This document shows positions 56,604-64,000 of a stretch of 64,000 nt of DNA, piece by piece. The notes below the pieces were generated by a model. That model saw only the letters and a program-made list of their open reading frames with translations, had not been told where the DNA came from and did no database searches. Within the stretch, counting starts at the first letter, position 1, and each line of letters opens with the position of its first letter. Made by a program: the position numbers and the translations under genes. Origin of the DNA: Ensifer adhaerens (GTDB lineage Bacteria; Pseudomonadota; Alphaproteobacteria; Rhizobiales; Rhizobiaceae). The stretch lies in NCBI RefSeq assembly GCF_020035535.1, contig NZ_CP083349.1, forward strand, positions 3,242,501 through 3,306,500, in the 5' to 3' direction.

Positions 56604-57727
56604 GCCAGCGCCTCCACCACATCGAACATGCCGACCCAGCCGAGTTCGGTAAATTCCGTCTGGTGCGGGTGGAACATGTAAAGCCCAGGCTCGTGCTCGG
56701 CGAAGGTGAATTCGAGAATGCCGCGCTGCGCCTGGCACTGGGTGATGAGATCGACGGTTTTCAAGGTCGGCGTCAACGTCGTGCCCTGGTCGTAATAGTC
56801 GAAGAAATTGGCGTGCAGGTGGAACGAGTTGATCGGGTCGAACTCGATGACGTTGATCAGGTAGATGCGCACCGGCTTGTCCTTCACGATCCGGATCGGC
56901 CGCTTCATGAAGGCGTGAGCGACAGTGTTGACCGCATAGAACTCGTTTTCCGCATCGAAATTGGTGTCGAAAGCGTTCATCACCATCACCAGTTCCTGCC
57001 AGCCGGCATTTTCCGGTGTGCCGAGCAGCCTGGAGCGGGCGACCTCCGCATGTTCCGGCCGGCGCTCCGGATCCGGGTCGATGACGAAGGCGCCATACAT
57101 GCCCTTGTGGATGTGCCGACGCAGCGGCATCGCATGGCAATGGTAGAGGTGGCAACCGAAGGGCTTGGCATCGAACTCGTAGACGAATTCGTCGCCGGGA
57201 TCGACCATGCCGGCACCCGGCACGCCATCCATGCGCGCGGCATGGATGCCATGGAAATGGATCGAATGCGGGTGCGAAGCGTAGTTGCGAAAAACGATCC
57301 TCAAACGCTCGCCCTCCTTGGCCCGGAGCGCTGGCCCGGGCACGCGGCCGTTATACGTCCAGGCGGGAAACCTGATGCCGGGCGCGATCTCGATCTCCCG
57401 ATCCTCCGCCGTCATCTCGAAGGTGCGCAGTGTCCGCCCGTCCGGCAGTGTCGAAACCGTTCCCGTATCCCAATCGGTCAGCATGTCCGTCGGGTCGAAA
57501 CCGTTGACGGCGCTGTCGACGTCGCCGACCGTCATCATCGCGCCATGGCCCATACCGGGCATCGGGTCCGCGACAACAGTCCCGGCCGGAACCGCATGAC
57601 CGGCATGGCTCGCCGGCTGTTGTCCCAAAGCAGCGCTGGTGCAGATGGCAGTCCCACCTGCTGCAGCCAGCCCGCCCATCAGCAAGCTCCGCCTTCGCAT
57701 GAGATCCGGTCTCGTCGGCTTGTCCAT
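56600..57727 (-). CDS. Tat-exported two-domain multicopper oxidase
   Basis: A 375-residue multicopper oxidase of the two-domain (nitrite-reductase-like) type. A Tat signal (RRRSLLMGGLAAAGG) starts at about residue 11. Copper ligands are visible in SHPHSIHFHGIHA (His154, 157, 159) and HLYHCHAMPLRRHIHKGM (His196, Cys197, His205, Met210) in domain 1, and HLHANFF (303-309) and HPHQTEF (353-359) in domain 2. It could oxidise Cu(I), Fe(II) or Mn(II) in the periplasm, before uptake by the coupled ZIP transporter. I chose the ATG at 57727, which starts the Tat signal. A Fur-type palindrome lies 78 bases upstream. Confidence 0.87.
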   Translation of the reverse strand: MDKPTRPDLMRRRSLLMGGLAAAGGTAICTSAALGQQPASHAGHAVPAGTVVADPMPGMGHGAMMTVGDVDSAVNGFDPTDMLTDWDTGTVSTLPDGRTLRTFEMTAEDREIEIAPGIRFPAWTYNGRVPGPALRAKEGERLRIVFRNYASHPHSIHFHGIHAARMDGVPGAGMVDPGDEFVYEFDAKPFGCHLYHCHAMPLRRHIHKGMYGAFVIDPDPERRPEHAEVARSRLLGTPENAGWQELVMVMNAFDTNFDAENEFYAVNTVAHAFMKRPIRIVKDKPVRIYLINVIEFDPINSFHLHANFFDYYDQGTTLTPTLKTVDLITQCQAQRGILEFTFAEHEPGLYMFHPHQTEFTELGWVGMFDVVEALA

Positions 57728-57804
57728 CGTCGCCCCCTCATTCGATCGGATTACACGCGCCGATCCGGCGCTAGACGGCTGCAGACAGCAGGTCATGGGT
57801 CGCC

Positions 57805-57821
57805 TTGCGAATCATTCGCAA
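57805..57821 (-). promoter_or_regulatory. Fur-type 7-1-7 palindrome TTGCGAATCATTCGCAA
   Basis: A perfect 17-base inverted repeat (TTGCGAAT-C-ATTCGCAA) upstream of the oxidase-ZIP operon. Its 7-1-7 form matches Fur-family boxes (TGATAAT-N-ATTATCA), with CG replacing the usual third and fourth bases. The same eleven-base half site, CATTCGCAACT, is repeated at 57847-57857, and TGCAT-N5-ATGCA lies between (57823-57837). Metal-dependent repression of the operon by a Fur, Mur or Irr-like regulator is the likely role. Confidence 0.65.
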
Positions 57822-57846
57822 CTGCATCAATAATGCAAATGCATCC

Positions 57847-57857
57847 CATTCGCAACT
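57847..57857 (-). promoter_or_regulatory. Repeated half site CATTCGCAACT
   Basis: An exact 11-base copy of 57813-57823, 34 bases away (about three helical turns). It is likely a second contact for the same regulator. The remaining part of the 300-base gap (57858-58027) shows no gene or signal that I can name. Confidence 0.5.
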
Positions 57858-58027
57858 AGATCGCAATTCGAACGATGGTTCGAGCCCACTCGGTCCGCGA
57901 CACCTCGAACATGGGTCGTGAAGAAAAAACGTCCCCGCACGCTTTCGCATCGAGGACGTCTATCGGGACCGGGCGCGCTGGCCGCGGAGTGGGCTCATCC
58001 ATATCGCCAGGGCCGGCAGCGGCAATC

Positions 58028-58474
58028 TCACCATTCGAGTTCGAGTTGCGGAAGGCCGCTCGAGGTCTTCTCGATCGTCCGCCCGGTCTCGTCCACCGTC
58101 GCGGTGACCCGCTGACGGAAGGCAGAGAAGCTGTCGAAGGTAACGACATCCACCGGTTCGTCGAACTTCATCGTCAGGCGATAGCGCCCCGGCTGCGCCG
58201 TCAGCGCCTGCACCGACAATATCTCGCCCTCGAACGGTTGGCCGAGATATTGACCCTTCACCCTTGAGCCGAGCATCCAGGGATTGAAGGGGGGCCGGTT
58301 GCCAACAGCGGCGTGCAGCGTGTTCCAGTCGCGATAGCCGTATTGGGCGGCGATCAGTTCCAGCGAACGGGAATGGCCGATGGTTTCGCCTTCGGAAGCA
58401 AGGCGAGTGCGCAGGCGCTTGGCCTGATCCTTCAGGGCATCGAGTGAGGGAAGCGTGGTTGATCCGCGCGTCAT
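58028..58474 (-). CDS. Glyoxalase superfamily protein
   Basis: A 148-residue protein. The N-terminal LDALKDQAKRLRTRLASEGE and SRSLELIAAQYGYRDWNTLH are the helical domain found in small glyoxalase-related proteins, and the C-terminal half is an all-beta segment (GRYRLTMKFDEPVDVVTFDS). The function is unknown. The ATG at 58474 follows GGAGACCC; a longer start at 58501 adds nine residues with no support. It lies between a metal operon and an exporter gene and seems to be monocistronic. Confidence 0.7.
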   Translation of the reverse strand: MTRGSTTLPSLDALKDQAKRLRTRLASEGETIGHSRSLELIAAQYGYRDWNTLHAAVGNRPPFNPWMLGSRVKGQYLGQPFEGEILSVQALTAQPGRYRLTMKFDEPVDVVTFDSFSAFRQRVTATVDETGRTIEKTSSGLPQLELEW

Positions 58475-58749
58475 GAGAGGGTCTCCTGCAGCGGCATGCA
58501 TTTATTAGAGATGGAGCCCGCATTGCCACCGGTTCGCATGCCGTTTCGGCTGACCGTGTCTCGAAGAAGGATTTCACCAAAGCATCACGCTCGCGGACGG
58601 CAGGGACCTTCACCCTGCCGTTTCCATAGGGGATGCCGCCGGCACTGTCAAATTCGCGGGCAAACGGCGTTCGAACGGGCGCAGAAGATGATTGCACACG
58701 CGCAAAAGCTGTGGGACGACTACCGCACGAAAGACGGAAGGGGGACCTC

Positions 58750-59385
58750 ATGACCGACATGACGATACTCGCATTCGCACTGGTTGCCTTCATCGGCATC
58801 GCGACACCAGGCCCGACGGTCCTGCTCGCGCTCAACAACGGTTCGCGCTATGGCGTGAAGCGCGCAAGTGCCGGCATGCTCGGCGCCGTGCTCTCCGATT
58901 TCGTGCTGATCGGCGCTGTCGCCCTCGGTCTCGGCGCGTTGCTTGCCGCTTCCGAATTCTGGTTCACCGTCGTCAAATGGATGGGCGCTGCCTATCTCGC
59001 CTTCCTCGGCATCATGCTGTTGCGGTCGAAAGGAACGATCCAGGTCGCAGCCGATGAGAACGGTTCCGGGGCTTCCGTTTCCTCCGCCGCGATCTTCCTC
59101 AAAAGCTTCCTGGTCGCCGTCACAAACCCCAAGGGCTACCTGTTCTTTACCGCCTTCCTGCCCCAGTTCATCGATGCGACCGCACCGCAAGCGCCGCAAT
59201 ATGCCATCCTGGCCTTCGTCTTCGCCTCGGTGGACTTGGTCGTGATGTTCGGCTACGCGCTGCTCGGCGCACAAGCGGCCACCTTCCTCAAACGCTCCGG
59301 CGCCGTCTGGCTCGACCGGCTCTGCGGCGGCGCGCTGCTGGCGCTCGCTGGTTCGCTCGCCCTCTACCGCCGCGCAACTGCCTGA
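58750..59385 (+). CDS. LysE family amino-acid exporter
   Basis: A 211-residue LysE/RhtB-type exporter with about six membrane helices. The signature FIGIATPGPTVLLALNNGSR (residues 14-33) and VTNPKGYLFFTAFLPQFID are typical. Such carriers export amino acids or homoserine lactones; the substrate is unknown. GGAAGGGGGACC precedes the ATG. The next gene starts one base after the stop, so they are cotranscribed. The 275 bases before it contain no recognisable gene. Confidence 0.9.
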   Translation: MTDMTILAFALVAFIGIATPGPTVLLALNNGSRYGVKRASAGMLGAVLSDFVLIGAVALGLGALLAASEFWFTVVKWMGAAYLAFLGIMLLRSKGTIQVAADENGSGASVSSAAIFLKSFLVAVTNPKGYLFFTAFLPQFIDATAPQAPQYAILAFVFASVDLVVMFGYALLGAQAATFLKRSGAVWLDRLCGGALLALAGSLALYRRATA

Positions 59386-59386
59386 G

Positions 59387-59959
59387 ATGCTGTTTCGACA
59401 AGCGGTTCTCGCCGGCATCGCCGAAGGCCGCGTGAGCCTGGCCTTCCGCCGCTGGACAAGACCGACCGTCAAGCCCGGCGGCACGCTGCGCACCGCAATC
59501 GGTGTGCTTGCGATCGATGCCGTGGACGAAGTTGAGGAAGTCGCAATTACCGGCGACGACGCCCGCAAGGCCGGCTACACCAATCGCGGCGTTCTCCTGC
59601 AGGAGCTTGCGGCACGGCCAGAAGGCCGCTGCTATCGCATCGCCTTTCACCGTGAGGGCGACGATCCACGCATCGCGCTGCGTCAAGCATCCGATCTCGA
59701 CAACGACGAGCGCACGGAAATCGAGCGCAAGCTTGCGGGCTTCGACCGCAGCGCGGGCATGGCCTGGACGCTTCAGGTCCTGCGACTGATCGCTGCCCGC
59801 GACGGAACGACCGCCGCCGAACTGAGTCCTGCCGTCGGCATGGAAAAACTGAAGCTCAAGGCGCGCATCCGCAAACTGAAGGAGCTCGGCCTCACGGAGA
59901 GCCTGACGGTCGGCTATCGCCTGTCCGCGCGCGGCCACGCCTATCTTGAGCACCGATAG
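59387..59959 (+). CDS. Uncharacterised ASCH-like protein with C-terminal helical domain
   Basis: A 190-residue protein that I do not recognise by name. The first 90 residues (FRQAVLAGIAEGRVSLAFRR, VKPGGTLRTAIGVLAIDAVD) look like the small beta-barrel ASCH/PUA fold that binds RNA or nucleotides. The last 65 (QVLRLIAARDGTTAAELSPA, KLKARIRKLKELGLTESLTV) read as a winged-helix motif, with GYRLSARGHAYL as its wing. This pairing would suit an RNA- or DNA-related regulator. It begins one base after the LysE-type gene stop, so the two form an operon; why is unclear. Confidence 0.7.
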   Translation: MLFRQAVLAGIAEGRVSLAFRRWTRPTVKPGGTLRTAIGVLAIDAVDEVEEVAITGDDARKAGYTNRGVLLQELAARPEGRCYRIAFHREGDDPRIALRQASDLDNDERTEIERKLAGFDRSAGMAWTLQVLRLIAARDGTTAAELSPAVGMEKLKLKARIRKLKELGLTESLTVGYRLSARGHAYLEHR

Positions 59960-60054
59960 CGGGACAAGCGCAAACGCCATAGGCAAGCACGGCGGATGTC
60001 AGCAGGAGCATCATCCGCACCTGAAGACGAACCTTAGACACGAGGACACAGGAC

Positions 60055-60462
60055 ATGATCGGCTATACGATGGTTGGGACAACGGACCTGAGGCGCGCGG
60101 AGCATTTCTACGATCCGTTGATGACGCTGATCGGCCAGGAGCGCTGTTACTGCGACGAGCAGGTTTCCTCATGGGGCCGAAAGGACGACGGAAAGGCGCC
60201 GCGTTTCTTCGCCTGCTATCCCTTCGACACGCGCCCCGCCTCGGTCGGCAACGGCGCGATGACGGCTTTCCTGGTGGAAAGCGCCGGGCTGATCGACCGG
60301 TTGTTCGAGATCGCAATGGAGCGCGGAGGTAACGAGGAGGGGAAACCCGGTTTCCGCCCGCAATACGGAGAAGGCTTTTACGCCGCCTACGTGCGTGATC
60401 CGGATGGCAACAAGCTTGCCTTCGTCTGCTACGACGCCCGGACAGCCGAGGTCCCAGCCTAG
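60055..60462 (+). CDS. VOC family protein (single glyoxalase domain)
   Basis: A 135-residue vicinal-oxygen-chelate protein. It starts IGYTMVGTTDLRRAEHFYDP and ends with GEGFYAAYVRDPDGNKLAFV, the usual beginning and end of a glyoxalase/bleomycin-resistance domain, with the C-terminal Glu of the metal site replaced or shifted. The substrate is unknown. It lies 95 bases after the ASCH-like gene and converges on a second LysE-type exporter gene. Confidence 0.85.
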   Translation: MIGYTMVGTTDLRRAEHFYDPLMTLIGQERCYCDEQVSSWGRKDDGKAPRFFACYPFDTRPASVGNGAMTAFLVESAGLIDRLFEIAMERGGNEEGKPGFRPQYGEGFYAAYVRDPDGNKLAFVCYDARTAEVPA

Positions 60463-60482
60463 CTGGCCCTCCGTCGGCGCGC

Positions 60483-61109
60483 CTAACGGCGCGTCGACCA
60501 ACCGAACCAGATCGCCACCGCCGCAAGCATCAGCGCCAGCACGCGCCGAACCATCCGTTCGCGTGATGGCGAGCTGAGGACCGGCTGCAATGCGCCTGCC
60601 AGAAGCACGATAGCGGCATGCACCGCAGTCGCGACGCCCACATAGACCGCCGCAAGCGTCAGGTTCTGGGGCAGCAGCGGCCGGGCATCGTCGACAAAGG
60701 TCGGCAACACGGTGACGAAAAACAGGGCCGCTTTCGGATTGAGCAGATTGGTGATCAGCCCGCGCCGGAAATAGAAGGACGCGGGCTTGCCGCTTGGACC
60801 GGCCTCTTCGCCATCGCCGTTCCAGGCGTCGAAGGCAAGATACAGCAGGAAGCCGACACCTGCCCAGCGAAGCGCTCCATAAAGCATGTTCGACTGACCG
60901 ACGAACTCGGCAACCCCGAAAGAGGCGGCAAAGCCCACCAGTGCCAGGCCCAGCGCCACGCCGGCCACGGTCGCCATGCCGGGCCGCCGCCCCTCGGAGG
61001 CTGCAACCATGGCGAGGTAGGCCATGTTCGGCCCGGGTGTCAGTTCGATGATGAAGGATGTCAGCAGAAAGGGCAGCAGGGTCGCTGCCCCGAGAATGAA
61101 CGGATCCAT
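60483..61109 (-). CDS. LysE family amino-acid exporter
   Basis: A 208-residue LysE/RhtB-type exporter with about six helices. SFIIELTPGPNMAYLAMVAA (residues 18-37) is the signature, and FRRGLITNLLNPKAALFFVT is the second conserved loop. It is only distantly similar to the exporter at 58750-59385. The ATG at 61109 is preceded by GGAAATC; an ATG at 61124 is an alternative. The 196 bases before it hold its promoter and nothing else that I can name. Confidence 0.9.
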   Translation of the reverse strand: MDPFILGAATLLPFLLTSFIIELTPGPNMAYLAMVAASEGRRPGMATVAGVALGLALVGFAASFGVAEFVGQSNMLYGALRWAGVGFLLYLAFDAWNGDGEEAGPSGKPASFYFRRGLITNLLNPKAALFFVTVLPTFVDDARPLLPQNLTLAAVYVGVATAVHAAIVLLAGALQPVLSSPSRERMVRRVLALMLAAVAIWFGWSTRR

Positions 61110-61305
61110 GCGGGAGATTTCCATGCACGTGCAACGAGGCCTTATCCGCAAGGACAGGTCAGCGGCGCGACGTTGTCAAGGAAGATCACGAGATCATCGG
61201 CAAAGAGCGCCCTGCTTACCGGTGTCTGCCCCTCACCGATCGCATCGGACCAGCGAGGGAGCAGCGAAAGATCCGCCCCCGCAGGGTTGGAGGCGGAAAG
61301 CGGTC

Positions 61306-61896
61306 TCAGGCGGCGCGGCGAACCGGCGGCATGGCAAGCTTGCGGCCGCTGGCGACGATCAGGCCGGCAGCGCCTTCAAGCCAGTTGTCGCGAAGCTCGA
61401 GCGCCAGGAACCGGTTGCGCTCGAACGGGCCAGGCATGATGAGGTGCTGGGTGCGGCTCGCAAAGAAGCCGAAGCGCTCGTAATAGGCGGCGTCTCCGAC
61501 GAGCAGGACGGCCCCATGGCCACGGTTCTTGGCCTCTTCGATGGCAGCGCGCATCAGCATGGCGCCGATGCCCTTGCCCTCATGCGCCGGGTCGACGGCG
61601 AGCGGGCCGAGCAGCAGCGCCGGCACGGCATGGCCTTCGCGGCTGACGCCGGCCTCGACGTTCCAGAGGCGTACGGTGCCGATCACGTGACCGTCGATAT
61701 CCCGTGCGACGAAGGCCAGGCCTTCGGCCGGCAGCCGGCCGCTGCGCAGCTTTTCCGACGACTTGCGGCGGCGCTCTGGCCCCATGGCACGGTCGAGCAG
61801 GTTCTCGCGAGCGACGACGTCGCCCGGATTTTCGGCATCGATTACAAATGTAGTGGGCGCGAAAAACGCGCGCAGGGCGTCAACAACAGCGGCCAT
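61306..61896 (-). CDS. GNAT family N-acetyltransferase (YhbS-like)
   Basis: A 196-residue GNAT acetyltransferase. The acetyl-CoA loop is LGPLAVDPAHEGKGIGAMLM, followed by AAIEEAKNRGHGAVLLVGDA and YYERFGFFAS, a combination seen in YhbS-type proteins. The acceptor is unknown. It lies 88 bases after the odc stop on the same strand, with a hairpin between, so it is probably transcribed separately. Confidence 0.88.
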   Translation of the reverse strand: MAAVVDALRAFFAPTTFVIDAENPGDVVARENLLDRAMGPERRRKSSEKLRSGRLPAEGLAFVARDIDGHVIGTVRLWNVEAGVSREGHAVPALLLGPLAVDPAHEGKGIGAMLMRAAIEEAKNRGHGAVLLVGDAAYYERFGFFASRTQHLIMPGPFERNRFLALELRDNWLEGAAGLIVASGRKLAMPPVRRAA

Positions 61897-61954
61897 CGGG
61901 GCCTCCCGTCATCAAAACCGCTTCAGGCGGACCGAACGAAAATTGTGAAGTGGC

Positions 61955-61976
61955 GCTCCCACCCGAGGGCGGGAGC
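61955..61976 (-). terminator. Hairpin after odc gene
   Basis: Arms GCTCCC and GGGAGC around a short loop with an inner CCC/GGG pair, nine bases after the odc stop. The T run that follows on the minus strand is interrupted, so termination is probable but not certain. Confidence 0.45.
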
Positions 61977-61984
61977 TGACCGGA

Positions 61985-63118
61985 TCAGATCACATAGGCC
62001 TTCAGTGGCTCGAAGCCGTTGAAGGCGACGGCCGAGTAGGTCGTCGTATAGGCGCCGGTGCCTTCGATCAGAACCTCGTCGCCGATCGAGAGCGTGATCG
62101 GCAGCGGATACATGTTCTTCTCATAGAGCACGTCGGCCGAATCGCAGGTCGGGCCGGCGAGCACGCAAGGCTCCATTTCGTCGGCATCGCGCGCCGTGCG
62201 GATCGGGTAGCGGATCGCCTCGTCCATGGTTTCGGCGAGACCGCCGAACTTGCCGATGTCGAGGAACACCCAGCGATGGGCGTCGTTGTCCGACTTCTTC
62301 GACACGAGCACGACTTCTGCCTTGATCACGCCGGCATTGCCGACCATGCCGCGGCCCGGCTCGATGATCGTTTCCGGAATGTGGTTGCCGAAGTGCTTCT
62401 TCAGCGCGCCGAAGATCGCCTGGCCGTAGGATTCCGCCGTCGGGACGTCCTTCAGGTACTTCGTCGGGAAGCCACCGCCCATGTTGACCATCTTGAGCTC
62501 GATGCCCTGCTTGGCCAGCTGCACGAAGACGCGCTTGGCATCGGCAAGGGCAGCGTCCCAGGCGTCGAGCTTCGTCATCTGCGAGCCGACATGGAACGAG
62601 ACGCCGTAGGAGACGAGACCGTGCTGATGCGCATAGACGAGCACGTCGACGGCCATCTGCGGAACGCAGCCGAACTTGCGCGACAGCGGCCATTCGGCAC
62701 CTTCGCCATCAGTCAGGACGCGGCAGAACACGCGGGCGCCGGGAGCGGCACGGGCGATCTTCTCGACTTCCTCGTGGCTGTCGACGGCAAACAGGTTGAT
62801 CCCAAGCGCATGAGCGCGGGCAATGTCGCGCTCCTTCTTGATGGTGTTGCCATAGGAAATGCGGCTGGCGGTCGCACCAGCATCCAGCGCCATTTCGATT
62901 TCAGCGACGGACGCGCAATCGAAGGAGGAGCCCATGCCGGCGAGCAGGCGCAGGATTTCCGGCGCCGGGTTTGCCTTGACGGCATAGTAGATCGAGCTGT
63001 CGGGCAGCGCGTGGCGGAAGGCCTTGAAATTGTTGCGCACGACGTCGAGGTCGACAACGAGGCATGGGCCGTCGGGTCGTCGGGTATTGATGAAGTCGAT
63101 GATGCGAGCCGTGGACAT
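61985..63118 (-). CDS. odc2: Lysine/ornithine decarboxylase (type III PLP fold)
   Basis: A 377-residue decarboxylase of the alanine-racemase-like fold that makes putrescine from ornithine and cadaverine from lysine. The pyridoxal-phosphate lysine is in SIYYAVKANPAPEIL, and the phosphate and substrate parts include SFHVGSQMTK, MGGGFPTKYL, EPGRGMVGNAG and GPTCDSADVL with the catalytic cysteine. The sequence follows S. meliloti Odc2 closely over its whole length. AGGGGA lies eight bases before the ATG at 63118; the ATG at 63124 is too close to it. The long structured leader suggests control by polyamines. Confidence 0.95.
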   Translation of the reverse strand: MSTARIIDFINTRRPDGPCLVVDLDVVRNNFKAFRHALPDSSIYYAVKANPAPEILRLLAGMGSSFDCASVAEIEMALDAGATASRISYGNTIKKERDIARAHALGINLFAVDSHEEVEKIARAAPGARVFCRVLTDGEGAEWPLSRKFGCVPQMAVDVLVYAHQHGLVSYGVSFHVGSQMTKLDAWDAALADAKRVFVQLAKQGIELKMVNMGGGFPTKYLKDVPTAESYGQAIFGALKKHFGNHIPETIIEPGRGMVGNAGVIKAEVVLVSKKSDNDAHRWVFLDIGKFGGLAETMDEAIRYPIRTARDADEMEPCVLAGPTCDSADVLYEKNMYPLPITLSIGDEVLIEGTGAYTTTYSAVAFNGFEPLKAYVI

Positions 63119-63523
63119 GGCCATATTCCCCTGATCCAAGATGCCCCGCTTTCGCGGAGGACAAAGGGCATACGCGCACATGCGATGGAACCAGCCGGTG
63201 GAGACCCCGGAACCAAGCATGCGCTCGATGCGCGAACGGTGAATCAAAGCCCGCCTAGGCTTCAATTCGGCTTTGTCTGCCATGGATTGGAGGGGGTAAC
63301 CCAACCGCACTTCCGGCAATGAAGGTGTGCCTCTTCAGTAACCCCGGCTGTTGGAAAGCCGGCAGACACCAGAAAGGCCCGCACCGTCGTTGCTTCAAGA
63401 TGTCCTCGCATTTCCCGGTTGGCCGGAATAGCGACTGGAGGGGTTAGTTCCAGGTACCTTACCGATACCCTCACCTAATCGAGGGTCGGCGGACACCCAC
63501 AGGCACGTGCGACTTTGGGCAAG
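63119..63523 (-). ncRNA. Probable speF-type leader RNA of odc
   Basis: About 400 bases of transcribed leader rich in hairpins: CCGA/TCGG with CCCTC/GAGGG (63462-63489), TTCCCGG/CCGGAA (63412-63428), CCGGCT/AGCCGG with a seven-base loop (63344-63362) and ATGCCC/GGGCAT (63141-63171) just before the ribosome site. The speF RNA motif is known upstream of ornithine decarboxylase genes of alphaproteobacteria (Rfam RF00518), and this position and size fit. The frame of odc is open through the last 200 bases, without a family sequence there. I could not run a covariance search. Confidence 0.7.
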
Positions 63524-63529
63524 GGCGTA

Positions 63530-63557
63530 GGTAAGAAAAAAGCCTGTCGTAATCAAG
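63530..63557 (-). promoter_or_regulatory. Candidate promoter of odc leader
   Basis: On the minus strand, CTTGAT (63552-63557) and CTTACC (63530-63535) are separated by 16 bases, close to the CTTGAC and -10 elements of alphaproteobacterial housekeeping promoters. Transcription would start near 63523. The -10 match is weak. Confidence 0.4.
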
Positions 63558-63818
63558 AGTTTTTTCGCACGAGCAGTTGAATTTTTTTACAAGCGGGCAA
63601 AACTGGCGGTGTTCACAAACATTGAACGATCACAGCCGGATCGATCACCGCCGTAAATAGTTGAAAAAGCGTGATTATCTTGAGAATGCGTCGCCGCCCC
63701 TCGAAGCCGGCGCGAGAGGCGCAAGCAACGGACAATCCGCCGTCGGTATCATGGACGCAAAAGAGGCGTTCGCCGGCGAATCGCTGAACGCAATTGAGAG
63801 CACGAAAGAAAGATCGCC

Positions 63819-64000
63819 ATGGACACACTCACCCGCATCCGCGCCTTTATCGATGTCGTGGACGCCGAGGGGTTCTCGGCCGCCGCCAGGCGCGTCGGCA
63901 AGTCGAAGGCACTGCTTTCCAAATATGTGCGCGAGCTCGAAGACGAGCTCGGTGCGCTGCTTCTCAACCGCACCACGCGGCAATTCTCGCTGACGGAAGC
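63819..64000 (+). CDS. LysR family transcriptional regulator, cut by window end
   Basis: The N-terminal 60 residues of a LysR regulator, running off the right edge without a stop. MDTLTRIRAFIDVVDAEGFS, AAARRVGKSKALLSKYVREL and LLNRTTRQFSLTEA make up the full winged helix-turn-helix. The ATG at 63819 follows AAAGAAAGATCGCC. The target cannot be judged because the divergent side is odc and the rest of the gene is missing. Confidence 0.9.
   Translation, partial: MDTLTRIRAFIDVVDAEGFSAAARRVGKSKALLSKYVRELEDELGALLLNRTTRQFSLTE

Noticed and set aside
58496..58753. Open frame ending on the start codon of the LysE-type gene
   Set aside because: Most of it is arginine/proline-rich shadow sequence; only the last 25 codons look protein-like, which is too little to call a gene.
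63661..63993. Plus-strand frame overlapping the last gene
   Set aside because: It is a different frame from the LysR gene that starts at 63819, whose winged-helix sequence is unmistakable.

Overview
The window is high-GC alphaproteobacterial chromosomal DNA, most likely Sinorhizobium/Ensifer or a close Rhizobiaceae relative. The evidence is a heterotetrameric sarcosine oxidase operon (soxBDAG), a rhizobial glycogen operon (glgP-glgB-glgC-glgA-pgm, then glgX), the three-part proton-translocating transhydrogenase (pntAA-pntAB-pntB), an aa3-type oxidase subunit IV, an Odc2-type lysine/ornithine decarboxylase with a long structured leader, a RIME1-like intergenic mosaic element and TTAA-N7-TTAA (CtrA-type) boxes. 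I see no tRNA, rRNA, CRISPR array, transposase or phage gene. The gene order looks like core chromosome.

Layout. 1-3.3 kb: two MarR regulators and a small group of DUF899, DUF1579 and double-VOC proteins. 3.5-7.4 kb: membrane diguanylate cyclase, LysR regulator, aldo/keto reductase. 7.6-14.2 kb: three tightly packed genes (transglutaminase-DUF2126; circularly permuted ATP-grasp fused to alpha-E; second transglutaminase) that form a poorly understood predicted peptide-ligase system. 14.4-15.7 kb: orphan TadE/TadG-like von Willebrand protein. 15.9-27.3 kb: glycogen synthesis and breakdown. 27.3-29 kb: MaoC hydratase, a broken streptothricin-acetyltransferase-like gene and nudI. 29-34.2 kb: soxBDAG. 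34.5-36.7 kb: rpsU, a TPR lipoprotein and a DUF992 secreted protein. 36.8-40.4 kb: transhydrogenase and CoxIV. 40.6-43.9 kb: a FeeM/LuxI-like acyl-amino-acid synthase behind two CtrA-type boxes, and a GGDEF-EAL protein with a degenerate cyclase motif. 44.3-48.7 kb: class I glutamine amidotransferase-like hydrolase, 2-hydroxyacid dehydrogenase with a LacI regulator, MarR regulator and a divergent creatininase-family amidohydrolase. 48.8-52.3 kb: flippase and two glycosyltransferases. 52.5-55.4 kb: COG0523 metallochaperone GTPase, WD40 protein and cysE. 55.4-57.8 kb: multicopper oxidase and ZIP transporter behind a perfect Fur-type palindrome. 58-62 kb: small metabolic, export and acetyltransferase genes. 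62-63.6 kb: odc with a probable speF-type leader RNA. 63.8 kb to the end: a LysR gene cut by the window edge.

Genes that work together: glgC makes ADP-glucose from the glucose-1-phosphate supplied by pgm, glgA polymerises it, glgB branches the polymer, and glgP and glgX degrade it. The four sox subunits oxidise sarcosine and pass the methyl group to folate. The transhydrogenase subunits couple NADPH formation to the proton gradient. The COG0523-WD40-cysE and oxidase-ZIP operons converge and both suggest transition-metal handling. The most interesting under-described items are the ATP-grasp/alpha-E/transglutaminase cassette, the apparently CtrA-controlled FeeM-like synthase, the metal operon with its 7-1-7 operator, and the decarboxylase leader.
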